A DNA stretch of 64,000 nt, taken from the NCBI GenBank assembly GCA_963773055.1, contig CAVYZL010000006.1:1240001-1304000 (forward strand). The letters are read 5' to 3'. Below are positions 1-7,673 of this stretch, one piece after another. This DNA is from PALSA-612 sp963773055. Its GTDB lineage: Bacteria > Actinomycetota > Thermoleophilia > Gaiellales > Gaiellaceae. The translations under genes and the position numbers were made by a program. The stretch's first letter is position 1. Every line of letters begins with the position of its first letter. The notes beneath the pieces are model-generated. The model worked only from the letters and a program-made list of their open reading frames with translations, was not told where the DNA came from and ran no database searches.

Positions 1-708
1 CTCGATCCGTTCGAGGTGCGTGTCGAGGTCCTCCTGCGTGAAGAACGCCGTGCCGTAGATCCGGGTCAGCTGGGTGTTCCGCTCGTCCCCGCGCCAGTAC
101 GCGCCCGCGAGGCCCGTCAGCTTGAGCGCCTTGATCGGCTTCGAGTCCTGGAGATGCGGCCCGCGACAGAGGTCGGTGAAGTCACCCTGCGTGTAGAGCG
201 AGATCTCTCCCTCGGCGGTGTCCACGAGGTCGACCTTGTACGGCTCGCTCTCGGCCTCGAATCGCGAGCGCGCCTCGTCGCGCGAGAGCTCCGAGCGCGC
301 CCACTCGCGCCCGTCCGCAAGCTCGCGTCGAATCTCCTCCTCGATCCGCTCGAGGTCGGACTCGTGGATCGGCTCGGGAAACTCGAAGTCGTAATAGAAG
401 CCGTTCTCGATCGGCGGCCCGATTGCCACCTTCACGCCCGGGTAGAGCCGCCGCACGGCCTCGGCGAGCAGGTGCGCGGTCGAGTGCCGGAGGACGTAGA
501 GCGCGTCGGGGTCGTCGCGATCGCGCGTCGTCAGGATCTCGATCGACTCGCCGTCGGCAAGGGGCAGCCGGAGGTCGCGCGTGCCCTCCGGCGTGCGGAG
601 GAGCACCGCATCCTGCGCAAGCTTCGGGCCAATCGCCTTTGCGGCATCCAGCCCGGTGGAGCCGTCGGCGAGCTCGAGCTTCGACCCGTCGGGAAGGACA
701 ACGTTCAC
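1..708 (-). CDS. thrS: Threonyl-tRNA synthetase, N-terminal part (runs off the left edge)
   Basis: Charges tRNA-Thr with threonine in the cytoplasm. The 236 visible residues cover the TGS domain (about 1-60) and the second, editing-type domain, whose zinc-site signature HSTAH lies at residues 75-79 and whose partner C-x-G-P-H motif appears as LCRGPH near residue 183. The catalytic class II core lies beyond the window edge. The start is a GTG preceded in frame by a TAG; there is no clear ribosome binding site, but a TAGGTT hexamer sits 6 nt upstream, which suggests a leaderless transcript. The sequence is typical of bacterial ThrRS and no alternative assignment is likely. Confidence 0.97.
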   Translation of the reverse strand, partial: MNVVLPDGSKLELADGSTGLDAAKAIGPKLAQDAVLLRTPEGTRDLRLPLADGESIEILTTRDRDDPDALYVLRHSTAHLLAEAVRRLYPGVKVAIGPPIENGFYYDFEFPEPIHESDLERIEEEIRRELADGREWARSELSRDEARSRFEAESEPYKVDLVDTAEGEISLYTQGDFTDLCRGPHLQDSKPIKALKLTGLAGAYWRGDERNTQLTRIYGTAFFTQEDLDTHLERIE

Positions 709-714
709 GTGCGG

Positions 715-720
715 AACCTA
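715..720 (-). promoter_or_regulatory. -10-like TAGGTT before thrS
   Basis: TAGGTT lies 6 nt upstream of the thrS GTG. It fits the TANNNT-N6-8-start pattern seen at many genes in this window and implies a leaderless mRNA. No convincing -35 element was seen. Confidence 0.4.
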
Positions 721-728
721 GCGCGTGC

Positions 729-1508
729 TCAGCCGGTGGGCTCTGCGGCTTCCGCGCTCTCTGCGTCGCGGGCCCAGCGCCGATCGAAGAACACCGCGAG
801 CCAGATCGAGAGCTCGAACAGCACCATCAGCGGGATCATCTCCATCGTCGTCGTCACCGGATCGACTCCGGGCAGCAGGACAGCGAGCGCCGCCACCGCG
901 ACGTAGCCGATCCGGCGGTTCCGGCGGAGCTTGCTCGACGGCAGGATGCCGAGCCGCGCGAGCGCGAGCACGAAGATCGGCATGAGGAAGACGACGCCGA
1001 CGGCGATCAGGACGAGCAGGACGAAGTTGTAGTAGTCCTTCGCCCGGATCAGGATGTTGAACTGATCCTGGTCGTAGGTCGTGAGGAAGTGGACGGCAGC
1101 CGGCAGCACGACGAAGTAGCCGAAGGAGAGCCCGACGAGGAAGAGGGCGGTCGCGAAGCCCACGAATCCGAGGATGCGCCGCTGGGTGTCCGCCTCGACC
1201 GCTGGCGCGAAGAACGCCCACATCTGCCACAGGATCACGGGCAGCGCAAGTGCGAGCGCGGCCCAGAAGCTCACCATCACGGAGATGATGAACGGCTCCG
1301 CGACGCCGAAGGTCGCCGGCCGCTTGTGCTGCGCGGGCAGCGGTGCGTTCAGCCAGTCGAGCAGCTGGTTGTGGAAGACGAACGTGACGATGAAGGCAGC
1401 GCCGACCGCGATCAGGCAGTAGACGAGCCGCGTGCGCAGCTCACCGAGATGCTCGACGAGCGTCGCCTCTTCCCCGGGCGCGAGCCGCCGCGGAACGATT
1501 CGGCGCAC
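729..1508 (-). CDS. tatC: Twin-arginine translocase subunit TatC
   Basis: Polytopic membrane receptor of the Tat pathway, which recognises RR signal peptides and exports folded proteins with TatA. The 259 residues contain the family's N-terminal conserved stretch (LVEHLGELRTRL, about residues 16-27), the loop segment F-x-P-A-V-E (FFAPAVEAD), and six hydrophobic segments. The start is GTG, 5 nt after the tatA stop, so the two genes form an operon. A likely client in this window is the Cys-rich protein at 40098-40969, which has an RRxxLRLLG signal. Confidence 0.97.
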   Translation of the reverse strand: MRRIVPRRLAPGEEATLVEHLGELRTRLVYCLIAVGAAFIVTFVFHNQLLDWLNAPLPAQHKRPATFGVAEPFIISVMVSFWAALALALPVILWQMWAFFAPAVEADTQRRILGFVGFATALFLVGLSFGYFVVLPAAVHFLTTYDQDQFNILIRAKDYYNFVLLVLIAVGVVFLMPIFVLALARLGILPSSKLRRNRRIGYVAVAALAVLLPGVDPVTTTMEMIPLMVLFELSIWLAVFFDRRWARDAESAEAAEPTG

Positions 1509-1513
1509 GCCAG

Positions 1514-1732
1514 CTAGGAGGTCGTGTCGCTCTTCGGTGCCTGGGCCGGCTCTTCGGCGGCCGGGAGCTCAGGCGGCGGCACTTCGTCCTCGTCCTTGCC
1601 CGAGATCGAGTCCTTGAACTCCCGCATCCCCTTGCCGATCGAGCGTCCCATCTCCGGAAGTCGCTTCGGTCCGAAGACGAGCAGCGCGACGACGAGCAGG
1701 ATGACGATCTCCATCGGGCCGACGTTGGGCAT
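1514..1732 (-). CDS. tatA: Sec-independent translocase protein TatA
   Basis: A 72-residue single-span pore subunit of the Tat translocase. One N-terminal membrane helix is followed by the conserved hinge FGPKRLPEMGRSIGKG (about residues 20-35) and an acidic, Pro-rich tail. The ATG at 1732 is chosen because it gives the normal short N-terminus (MPNVGPMEIV); the reading frame continues upstream only by chance. A TACCCT hexamer lies 7 nt before this ATG and fits a leaderless promoter. tatA is promoter-proximal and tatC follows 5 nt downstream. Confidence 0.95.
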   Translation of the reverse strand: MPNVGPMEIVILLVVALLVFGPKRLPEMGRSIGKGMREFKDSISGKDEDEVPPPELPAAEEPAQAPKSDTTS

Positions 1733-1737
1733 GCGAC

Positions 1738-2647
1738 CTAGGGTACCACCGGCGCTCGACGGTCCGGCAGCGGGGTGAGAACGGGCTCGAGCTGTGCGCG
1801 CAGATGCTCGAAGTCGGGCGGCAGGGAAAGTGCCTGCCCGAGGGTCTCGGCGGGCTCGTCTGCAGTGAACCCGGGCCCCAGCGTCGCGATCTCGAACAGG
1901 ACGCCGCTCGGCTCGCGGAAGTAGATCGAGCGGAAGTAGAAGCGGTCGATGACCGGCGACGGCCGGAGGCCGGCGCGCGCGACGCGCTCGTGCCACGCCT
2001 CGTGCTCGTCCATCGGCGAGCCCCAGGCGACGTGATGGACTGCGCCCGCCCCCATGATCCCCGGCTCGGCCGGGGGCGGGTCGTAGGCGTAGTGCCCGCC
2101 GCGCAGCGAGCCGCGTGCCTCCCAGGCGTTATCGCCGGTCGGTTCGAAGGAGAGCGTCTCCTCGAGCGTGGAGCGGCTTCGCTCAGGGTCGGCGGTGTAG
2201 GCGCGAACGGAGTCGAAGCCCTGGAGCGCAAGCTCAGACGGGAATCTCCGGGTGACGGGCGACGAGCGGCTCGTCGGTCGTCTCGACGACCGCGAGCTCG
2301 TGCTCGAGCCCCTCCGGGTCGCGGAAGCGGAGCCAGCCTTCGCCCCGCTCGCCGCCGACGCGGCCTGCCCAGAAGTCGAGCGCGGCGTCAGACGCGACGC
2401 GCCACACGACCCGGTGCACCATGCCCGCTCCTGCGCGGCCAGGCGTCGCGTGCGGGTACTCGAAGAACGTGATGTCGGAGCCGGCATCGCCGTGCTCGTC
2501 GGCGTAGAACAGGTGGTAGACGGTCGGGTCGTCCTGGTTGACCGTCTTCTTCACGAGCCGGAGGCCGAGCGTGCCCGTGTAGAAGTCGACGTTCTGCGCC
2601 GCGTCACCGGTGATACAGGTGACGTGGTGGATGCCCTCGAGCTTCAC
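1738..2647 (-). pseudogene. Ring-cleaving dioxygenase of the glyoxalase/VOC superfamily, split by a frameshift
   Basis: The family is a two-module VOC protein of about 310 aa (MhqO/MhqA-like) that uses a metal to cleave hydroquinone- or catechol-type rings. The first module reads from the GTG at 2647 (KLEGIHHVTCITGDA) to a TGA at 2234; the second continues one base out of frame from about 2240 (PSELALQGFDSVRAY) to 1738. Metal-ligand candidates are the His of HHVT, the His of GMVHRV, Glu of EHEL, and in module two HHVAWG and FEIATLGPG. Both halves are full length, so a single +1 shift at CCC-G-TCT restores the protein. It may be a real mutation, a programmed shift or a base-calling error. A TACGGT hexamer lies 6 nt before the start. 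Confidence 0.85.
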
Positions 2648-2653
2648 GCCCGT

Positions 2654-2659
2654 ACCGTA
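2654..2659 (-). promoter_or_regulatory. -10-like TACGGT before the ring-cleaving dioxygenase
   Basis: TACGGT ends 6 nt before the GTG at 2647, which matches the leaderless-promoter pattern of the window. Confidence 0.4.
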
Positions 2660-2707
2660 GCTGGCGTCTACGAGGTCGCAGCGAGGGCCGTTACGCTGAA
2701 TCCGCCA

Positions 2708-2775
2708 GGGCGGTTAGCTCAGTTGGGAGAGCACCAGTAAAACCAACTGAGCGTCCTGCTTGGTAGCTGATCCAC
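2708..2775 (+). pseudogene. tRNA-Val 5'-half copy / decayed tRNA
   Basis: The first 30 nt (2708-2737) are identical to the 5' half of the tRNA-Val gene at 5427: acceptor strand, whole D arm and the first bases of the anticodon stem. After that the sequence diverges. A weak CAGT/ACTG stem around an AAAACCA loop can be drawn, but there is no T arm and no 3' acceptor strand, so it cannot be a working tRNA. It is a partial duplication or an old integration scar. The M23-like gene begins just downstream. Confidence 0.7.
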
Positions 2776-2881
2776 CCTATGTGGAGCGCCGACGATGAGC
2801 GCGCCGACGCCGCTTCAGCCGCGCACCGCTCGCGAGGCGGTGACCTGCTCGGGCGTCGGCGGCGGCGCGCGCAGCCGCCCG

Positions 2882-2887
2882 TATACT
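2882..2887 (+). promoter_or_regulatory. -10-like TATACT before the M23-like gene
   Basis: TATACT ends 8 nt before the GTG at 2896 and is the best -10 hexamer in the area. It is one reason for preferring that start. Confidence 0.4.
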
Positions 2888-2895
2888 CTCGAGGC

Positions 2896-3915
2896 GTGCC
2901 ACCCCTCCCGGTTCGGCCGTCCGCCGCCGCCGCTGGCCTGCCTGTCCGCGGCGCGCTGAGCTTCACGCCGACCTACAACGACGACTACACGGGCTGGCCA
3001 CTGGCGCCGAAGCACCGCACCCACGCCGTCTACGGGACGTTCCTCAACCCGACCACTGGCTGGCCTTCGGGGATGCCGCCGCTGCAGCGCACCTTCCACA
3101 GGGCGATCGACATCCTCGTGAACGACGCAACGGGCAGCCACCCTGTGTTCGCCATCGAGGGAGGGAGCGTCCAGGAGGCGACGCGGATCTGGGAGATAAC
3201 CCCGCTGAAGGAACGAGTTCGCTCCGGGAACATGTCCATCGGCCACTTCCGCTACCAGCACGTCGTGTCGAGCGTCGAGGTCGGGGAGAAGGTCGAGGCG
3301 GGGCAGGAGATCGGCCAGACGGTCCCGGGTTGGTGGCACATGCACCTCGAGGAGGTGGCACACGACGGCGGGAAGCGCATCCTCCTTAACCCACTTCGGC
3401 CCGGCGGGAAGCTCGCCCCGGTGACGGACCGGGGACGCCCGTCCGTGAGCGAAATGCGCATCTACGCGAAAGAGGACGAGAACAATCCGACGCCCCGCCC
3501 TCTGCCGCCCGACCGTGTCCGCGGCGTCGTCGTGCCCGTCGCGCTCGCGTGGGACTCCTTCCCCGTTCGGGAGTGGCCGAACGCTCCCCTTGGTCGCCTG
3601 CACGTCTACCGCGCCTCGATCGAGCTGCGCCGGGGGCAGACCATCGTCCTTGCTCGGACGCTCTTTCAGCTCGACATGGCGCCCGGGCCCACGTGGCAGC
3701 ACTTCTTTCGCCCGCTCACCCGCCGAAGCGCGCCCGTCGCCGTCTGCGTCGTGCGCAAGCCGGCGGACTGCACCGGCCGCTTCTGGCTCCGGCTCTGGGA
3801 GCGCGGCTGGGACACGAGGAAGGTGCCGAACGGCTCGTACACGCTGAAGCTCACCGTCGAGGACACCGTCGGGCGGAGTGCCAGCAAGACTCTACGGTTC
3901 CGGGTCGCGAACTGA
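2896..3915 (+). CDS. M23-fold (lysostaphin-like) peptidase-like protein, forward copy
   Basis: 339 aa. The N-terminal half has an M23-type zinc site: HRAID (H-x3-D) near residue 71 and HMHLE (H-x-H) near residue 150, so all three metal ligands are present. The C-terminal part ends in a beta-rich, Ig-like segment (NGSYTLKLTVEDTVGR). No signal peptide or lipobox is visible, which is unusual for a family that normally cuts peptidoglycan outside the cell. A longer start at 2779 exists, but its extra 39 residues are low-complexity Arg/Ala and begin inside the decayed tRNA, so the GTG 8 nt after TATACT is preferred. A paralogue lies convergently at 3917-5011. Substrate unknown. Confidence 0.7.
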   Translation: MPPLPVRPSAAAAGLPVRGALSFTPTYNDDYTGWPLAPKHRTHAVYGTFLNPTTGWPSGMPPLQRTFHRAIDILVNDATGSHPVFAIEGGSVQEATRIWEITPLKERVRSGNMSIGHFRYQHVVSSVEVGEKVEAGQEIGQTVPGWWHMHLEEVAHDGGKRILLNPLRPGGKLAPVTDRGRPSVSEMRIYAKEDENNPTPRPLPPDRVRGVVVPVALAWDSFPVREWPNAPLGRLHVYRASIELRRGQTIVLARTLFQLDMAPGPTWQHFFRPLTRRSAPVAVCVVRKPADCTGRFWLRLWERGWDTRKVPNGSYTLKLTVEDTVGRSASKTLRFRVAN

Positions 3916-3916
3916 T

Positions 3917-5011
3917 TCAGACGTTGTTCGCGATGACGACGTCGATCGACTCTCTCGCCCGGTTCCCGACGATGTCCCAGGCAGTGACGGTCAGCCGGTA
4001 GGGGCCGTCGCGGAAGGCCGTCGTGTCCCAGTTGTAGCGGGTCCGGCGGGCGAAGAGGCGGAACCAGAGCTCCCCGCGGCCCTGGCGGTTCAGGCGGAAC
4101 GCGGTGGCGGCGCGGAGGTTTTGCCGCGTGCCCGGCGCGTAGTGGTGGGAGATGGGGATCTGATCCCGGAGAGGACTCTCGGGCCCGGGCCACACGTCGG
4201 ACGAGAAGACGTCACGGTCGACGACGCGCTTCCCGTCACTCACCCGGTCGACTGCGAGGTGGACGCGAGCCGGATGGTGGTCGGTCTCGAGGAGGGGGAC
4301 GTCGCGGAACCAGCCCAGGAAGGACTGCAGGTCCTCGATCCAGGCGCGAGCGTCGACCTGGCCCGAGAGCCGGCTCGGGTCGAGGAGGGCGCCCGCGGGA
4401 GGGAAGACGGCCGACCCTTCGTTGGTCCGCCAGGTCGAAGCCGCCGCACCGGCGGTAGTCCTCCCTCCGACACCTGAAGCCACCGGCCGGTGGAAACGGA
4501 TCTCCCGGATGACCGGGGGCGCCGTGTCTCGATACGGCGCGATCTTGCCTTCCCGGTCGAGCGGGTTCACCTGGATCTGGCGAGCTGTCGCATGCTTCGG
4601 GCTCGGGGGCGGTGGGTTCCTCCTCCCCGGGAAGCGCCACTCGCTCAGGTGCAGGTGCCACTCGCCCTCGGTGGTCCAGGCGATCAGCTGGCCGGGTTTC
4701 ACCTCCTGCCCGAGCTCGACGACCGGTAGGACGTGCCCGTACGTGAAGTGGCCGATCCTGACGATGCCCTCGCGACCGGGCCGCGGCTGCATCCATACGT
4801 GCCACACCGGTCCGCCCTCGAGCGCATAGACGCGGTGCGTCCGCCCCGGCGGCGCCCCGCGCTCGGGCTGGTCGTCGCGCACCGAGATGTCGATTCCGGG
4901 GTGGTACAACGCGCGACGGCGCGGGTCGAGCCACGAGCCGCGTACGGGGTGCTGCCGGTTCCGCGGGCCGACCGGCCAGCCGCGATAGTCGTCGGCGTAC
5001 CAGGGCCTCAA
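3917..5011 (-). CDS. M23-fold (lysostaphin-like) peptidase-like protein, reverse copy
   Basis: 364 aa, paralogous to the convergent gene ending at 3915. It shares the opening pattern (W-x-A/N-D-D-Y-x-G-W-P), HPGID (H-x3-D), HLHLSEW (H-x-H), a long middle section and a terminal Ig-like stretch (DGPYRLTVTAWDIVGN). No signal peptide is visible. The start is a TTG that overlaps the TGA of an upstream small reading frame in the form TTGA, so translation is probably coupled to it. A TTGACC-17-TACAAT promoter lies about 200 nt upstream. The convergent stops are 1 nt apart. Confidence 0.7.
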   Translation of the reverse strand: MRPWYADDYRGWPVGPRNRQHPVRGSWLDPRRRALYHPGIDISVRDDQPERGAPPGRTHRVYALEGGPVWHVWMQPRPGREGIVRIGHFTYGHVLPVVELGQEVKPGQLIAWTTEGEWHLHLSEWRFPGRRNPPPPSPKHATARQIQVNPLDREGKIAPYRDTAPPVIREIRFHRPVASGVGGRTTAGAAASTWRTNEGSAVFPPAGALLDPSRLSGQVDARAWIEDLQSFLGWFRDVPLLETDHHPARVHLAVDRVSDGKRVVDRDVFSSDVWPGPESPLRDQIPISHHYAPGTRQNLRAATAFRLNRQGRGELWFRLFARRTRYNWDTTAFRDGPYRLTVTAWDIVGNRARESIDVVIANNV

Positions 5012-5189
5012 CTCGCCCCCAGTACCGGCGACAGGATCACGAGCGCAGGCTCGCGCCGACGCTTGGGCGGTTCGACGACCTCGAGCAGGTAGTTGAAATC
5101 CGCCTCTGCGTCGAAGTCGACGAAGGCGCCGTCTCGGTCCAGTCCGAAGCCCGACCCTCCTGGGGAACGAGATAACCGATCTTCGCCAT
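5008..5189 (-). pseudogene. Small ORF with strong promoter and SD, apparently frameshifted, coupled to the M23-like gene
   Basis: An ATG at 5189 has a good SD (AGGGGG, 8 nt upstream) and a near-consensus promoter further up. As it stands the frame gives a 50-aa product (starts MAKIGYLVPQEG) with an implausible Ser/Thr/Arg-rich tail ending at 5037. One base out of frame, the same stretch reads GLDRDGAFVDFDAEADFNYL and on to a TGA at 5008 that overlaps the TTG start of the M23-like gene. The second reading has natural composition and a coupled junction, so a single indel around 5150 probably broke (or misreports) one ORF of about 60 aa. Function unknown; no family recognised. Confidence 0.45.
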
Positions 5190-5214
5190 CGACGTGACCC
5201 CCTGGTCAGCGGTG

Positions 5215-5243
5215 ATTGTATTGCGGCGGGCCGGGGCGGTCAA
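5215..5243 (-). promoter_or_regulatory. Sigma-70 type promoter TTGACC-17-TACAAT
   Basis: On the minus strand TTGACC (5238-5243) and TACAAT (5215-5220) are separated by exactly 17 nt, close to the housekeeping consensus. The start of transcription would fall near 5207, giving a leader of about 18 nt with AGGGGG before the ATG at 5189. It is the most consensus-like promoter seen in the window. Confidence 0.7.
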
Positions 5244-5426
5244 CGATCCTCGACGCAGAAGCGGCACTGTCACCTCCGTCACGGACGCCGAAAAAGAGGG
5301 GAAGCGCACAGCGCAGACGCCGATCAAGAGATCGAGACGAACGAAGAACAGACGCTAGGATGTCCTGACTGCAACGGCAGTTGGGAGAGCGTTACAGCTC
5401 CAAAAACTGCTTATTTGCAGGTGAAA

Positions 5427-5499
5427 GGGCGGTTAGCTCAGTTGGGAGAGCACCAGCTCGACAAGCTGGGGGTCACTGGTTCGAGCCCAGTACCGCCCA
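5427..5499 (+). tRNA. tRNA-Val (anticodon GAC)
   Basis: A full cloverleaf can be drawn: acceptor GGGCGGT/ACCGCCC, D arm GCTC/GAGC, anticodon stem CCAGC/GCTGG, T arm ACTGG/CCAGT with TTCGAGC loop, and discriminator A73. CCA is not encoded (CCT follows). The anticodon loop reads TCGACAA, giving GAC (Val) with C at position 33, where U is almost universal. A 30-nt exact copy of the 5' half lies at 2708. A hairpin follows at 5506. Confidence 0.88.
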
Positions 5500-5505
5500 C
5501 CTGGG

Positions 5506-5528
5506 AAGGCCCTGTAAAGCGGGGCCTT
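5506..5528 (+). terminator. Hairpin after tRNA-Val
   Basis: AAGGCCC (5506-5512) and GGGCCTT (5522-5528) form a 7-bp stem with a 9-nt loop, followed by a short T-containing tail. This is a plausible intrinsic terminator for the tRNA gene 7 nt upstream. Confidence 0.65.
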
Positions 5529-5706
5529 TCGTTTGCCAGCAGGAGAACGGTCAGAGGCGCGTAGCCGGATTGTGGCCGGTCGCCGAGGTCGGTGGGGGCA
5601 GTAGGCGCTGCGAAAACAGTTCCAGCGTTCTTAGCCGAGCGGGCGGCGGGATGACCCCAGCACTCGGAGGCGTAAAGGCAGCTACGAGCCGAACCGATAG
5701 AGAAGC

Positions 5707-6120
5707 ATGTCCAAGGTGGCTGTCTTCCTCGGGGGTGTCTGTGTCGCACTGGCGCTTGCAGGCTGCGGCGACAAGGCCCAGGTGGAAGGCGTGGCGCAGC
5801 ACACCACGAAGCCGTTCTTCTCCGCTCGACAGGTTCGCATGGCGTTCCTCACACACGGCATCCGGCTCCGCCCCTCGCAACCTCACTACCCCGGTGCCCT
5901 CACCTACGACTCGACATACGCCGGGCCGTACTTTGAGGTCAGCCTCTTCCGAGATTCCGTGCCGAACGCGCGGGTCGACAGCGTTTTCATCGATTCTGGC
6001 AAGCCCGAGCCGGTACTCAAGTGGGCCGAGAGGCGGAACGTCTGGGTGAGGTACGACCGCAAGCGGGCGGTCAGTCGTCGCAAGATCATGGCCGCGCTGA
6101 ACAGCCTCAGCCGCACGTAG
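5707..6120 (+). CDS. Small lipoprotein of unknown function
   Basis: 137 aa with a classical lipoprotein signal: short positive N-terminus, hydrophobic stretch and lipobox LAGC near residue 19, so it should be anchored on the outer face of the membrane. The mature part has no family I recognise. It contains charged patches and a Lys/Arg-rich end (RYDRKRAVSRRKI), and a mid region (FEVSLFRDSVPNARV) that could be a small alpha/beta fold. It stands alone between the tRNA-Val gene and a convergent membrane protein. The 200 nt upstream hold no other feature I can support. Confidence 0.75.
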   Translation: MSKVAVFLGGVCVALALAGCGDKAQVEGVAQHTTKPFFSARQVRMAFLTHGIRLRPSQPHYPGALTYDSTYAGPYFEVSLFRDSVPNARVDSVFIDSGKPEPVLKWAERRNVWVRYDRKRAVSRRKIMAALNSLSRT

Positions 6121-6171
6121 CGTCCGCCTCGCGTTCTTGCCAATAGCACCTGACGCACGACGCGCCGATGC

Positions 6172-6378
6172 CTAGTGCTGCCGCCCTCGACGCTTGTCCG
6201 TCTGCTCGATAGCCACCAGCGCCATTCCGATCGCGACGAGCGGGAACGCAATCGCCGGACTAACGAACAGCATCACCGCACCGGCGAGCGTGAGCGCGAC
6301 CGCGATCCACCGCAGAGCGAAGTCCGCACGTGGTGACAACCGGGGTCCTGTCGACGGAATCGGCTTGTGTGCCTCCAC
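6172..6378 (-). CDS. Small two-span membrane protein
   Basis: 68 aa with two closely spaced hydrophobic helices (about residues 23-58) and a basic C-terminus (DKRRGRQH). The GTG at 6378 is chosen because AAAGGAGG lies 8 nt before it; the next GTG upstream would overlap that SD. Function unknown. Confidence 0.6.
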   Translation of the reverse strand: MEAHKPIPSTGPRLSPRADFALRWIAVALTLAGAVMLFVSPAIAFPLVAIGMALVAIEQTDKRRGRQH

Positions 6379-6518
6379 GAGACTCACCTCCTTTCCGCAT
6401 CTCCACCGTATGCGGAGCCGCCGGTAGGTGCATCAGCAAGAAACCCTGATCCTCGATGGTGGGGCTCCCTGGCGCTAGTCGTCCGTTTCTGCCGCGGTTT
6501 GGCCAGTACGCGCTTGAG

Positions 6519-7634
6519 TCAGCTGCCGTCCGGGTAGCCGCCGCGGTGCAGGACCATCGGCTGCGCCGGTAGCCGCCACGGGTCGGCAACGAAGGCCTCG
6601 GTCTGCGCGAGGTACGACGGCCGGGCTCGCCAGCTACCCGGCAGCGGCCGCAGTCCTTCGGCGAGTCGGGGGGTGTCGTCCGCCTCGCGGGCGTCAAGGA
6701 CCGCCAGCGCGGCGGCGCTCAGCTCGTCGACCACCGCGCCATAACGCTCGCGGTGGCGTTTCTGCTGACCGTCCAGTGTGTACAGATGCTGCTCGCGCGC
6801 GTCCATGCCGGCGCCGGTCAGCCGGACGAGACGTCGCCGCTGTTGGGAAGAAACGACGCCGAGCCGGTGCCGTTGCAGGAAGCGGAGCAGCACGTTGATC
6901 GCCACTTTGGAGACGCCTGACGCGGCGACCAGCTCGGTCACCGGCTTATCGCGTTCGCCGAGGTGGACCAGCACATCGGCGACGAGTGGCAGCGACAGCT
7001 GCGACCTCGACTCGTAGTCCAAGGTGAGCGCGAGCAGGACGTGCGACAGCCGTACGGACAGATCAAGCGGGCCCACTGCGGACACGTCACGAGCGTGGTC
7101 GCTGCGCATGCCGTCGGCGAAGTTGACCACCGGCAGGTACGGCGTGGCCGGCTCCGTATCGAGCTCGGCCAGCGCGGCCGACAAGCGGGTCACGGCGTTC
7201 GAGCCGAACCGAGTCCGCCAACGCTGCTCGATCTCGTCGGCGAGCCCGCTCCACGCAGCGGCGGCCCCGGCGCCTTGCCGGGTCATCCGGACGACCGTGT
7301 CGGGCGCCGGTCTCCTCCCGGCCGGGTCTGGCTCCAGGCGCACGTAACGCCAGCGGCGCAAGCCGGGCAGGTTGATGATCGGTACGAGGGGAGCCAGCCG
7401 GCTCAGCGGTACGCCGTCGGCCGGTACGAACTGCAGGAAGTTGGACCACATCGCCTGGGACGCGAGCCAAACCGAATTCTCATTCCCTCGGCGGTGCTCG
7501 ATCCGTTGCTCGGACACGCCGTCGAACTCGATGGTGAACGCGACGAGCAGGCGAGAGAGCAGCTCGGTAAGCCCGAACCGGCTGGCCACAGCTCGCGACT
7601 CTACCCGGCCGAGTTCCTCAGGCGCAGTCCTCAC
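6519..7634 (-). CDS. Winged-helix (MarR-like) DNA-binding protein with two repeated domains
   Basis: 371 aa, soluble. Two similar halves each seem to hold a winged-helix fold. The first has SRLLVAFTIEFD then a wing around RWRYVRLEPD. The second has SHVLLALTLDYE, a clear helix-turn-helix (VTELVAASGVSKVAINVLL, about residues 232-250) and a wing VVSSQQRRRLVRLTGAG. Proteins of this layout are annotated as MarR-family-like regulators. No ligand domain is recognisable and the target is unknown. A perfect hairpin at 7674-7703 separates it from the upstream CHRD gene. Confidence 0.65.
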   Translation of the reverse strand: MRTAPEELGRVESRAVASRFGLTELLSRLLVAFTIEFDGVSEQRIEHRRGNENSVWLASQAMWSNFLQFVPADGVPLSRLAPLVPIINLPGLRRWRYVRLEPDPAGRRPAPDTVVRMTRQGAGAAAAWSGLADEIEQRWRTRFGSNAVTRLSAALAELDTEPATPYLPVVNFADGMRSDHARDVSAVGPLDLSVRLSHVLLALTLDYESRSQLSLPLVADVLVHLGERDKPVTELVAASGVSKVAINVLLRFLQRHRLGVVSSQQRRRLVRLTGAGMDAREQHLYTLDGQQKRHRERYGAVVDELSAAALAVLDAREADDTPRLAEGLRPLPGSWRARPSYLAQTEAFVADPWRLPAQPMVLHRGGYPDGS

Positions 7635-7673
7635 ACGTGCGTGCGCTCCACGGGCAGCGGTGATGCTGCAACG

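Noticed and set aside
16..1517. Long plus-strand frames opposite thrS, tatC and tatA
   Set aside because: They are antisense shadows; conserved motifs lie on the minus strand.
5371..5426. CAGTTGGGAGAGC and a CTCCAAA loop just before tRNA-Val look like another tRNA (Trp-like)
   Set aside because: Only the D-arm-like part matches; stems for the anticodon and T arms do not pair, so a tRNA is not supported.
2708..5456. Integrative element inserted in tRNA-Val
   Set aside because: No integrase, excisionase or mobility gene between the repeats, and the repeat is in the 5' half of the tRNA.
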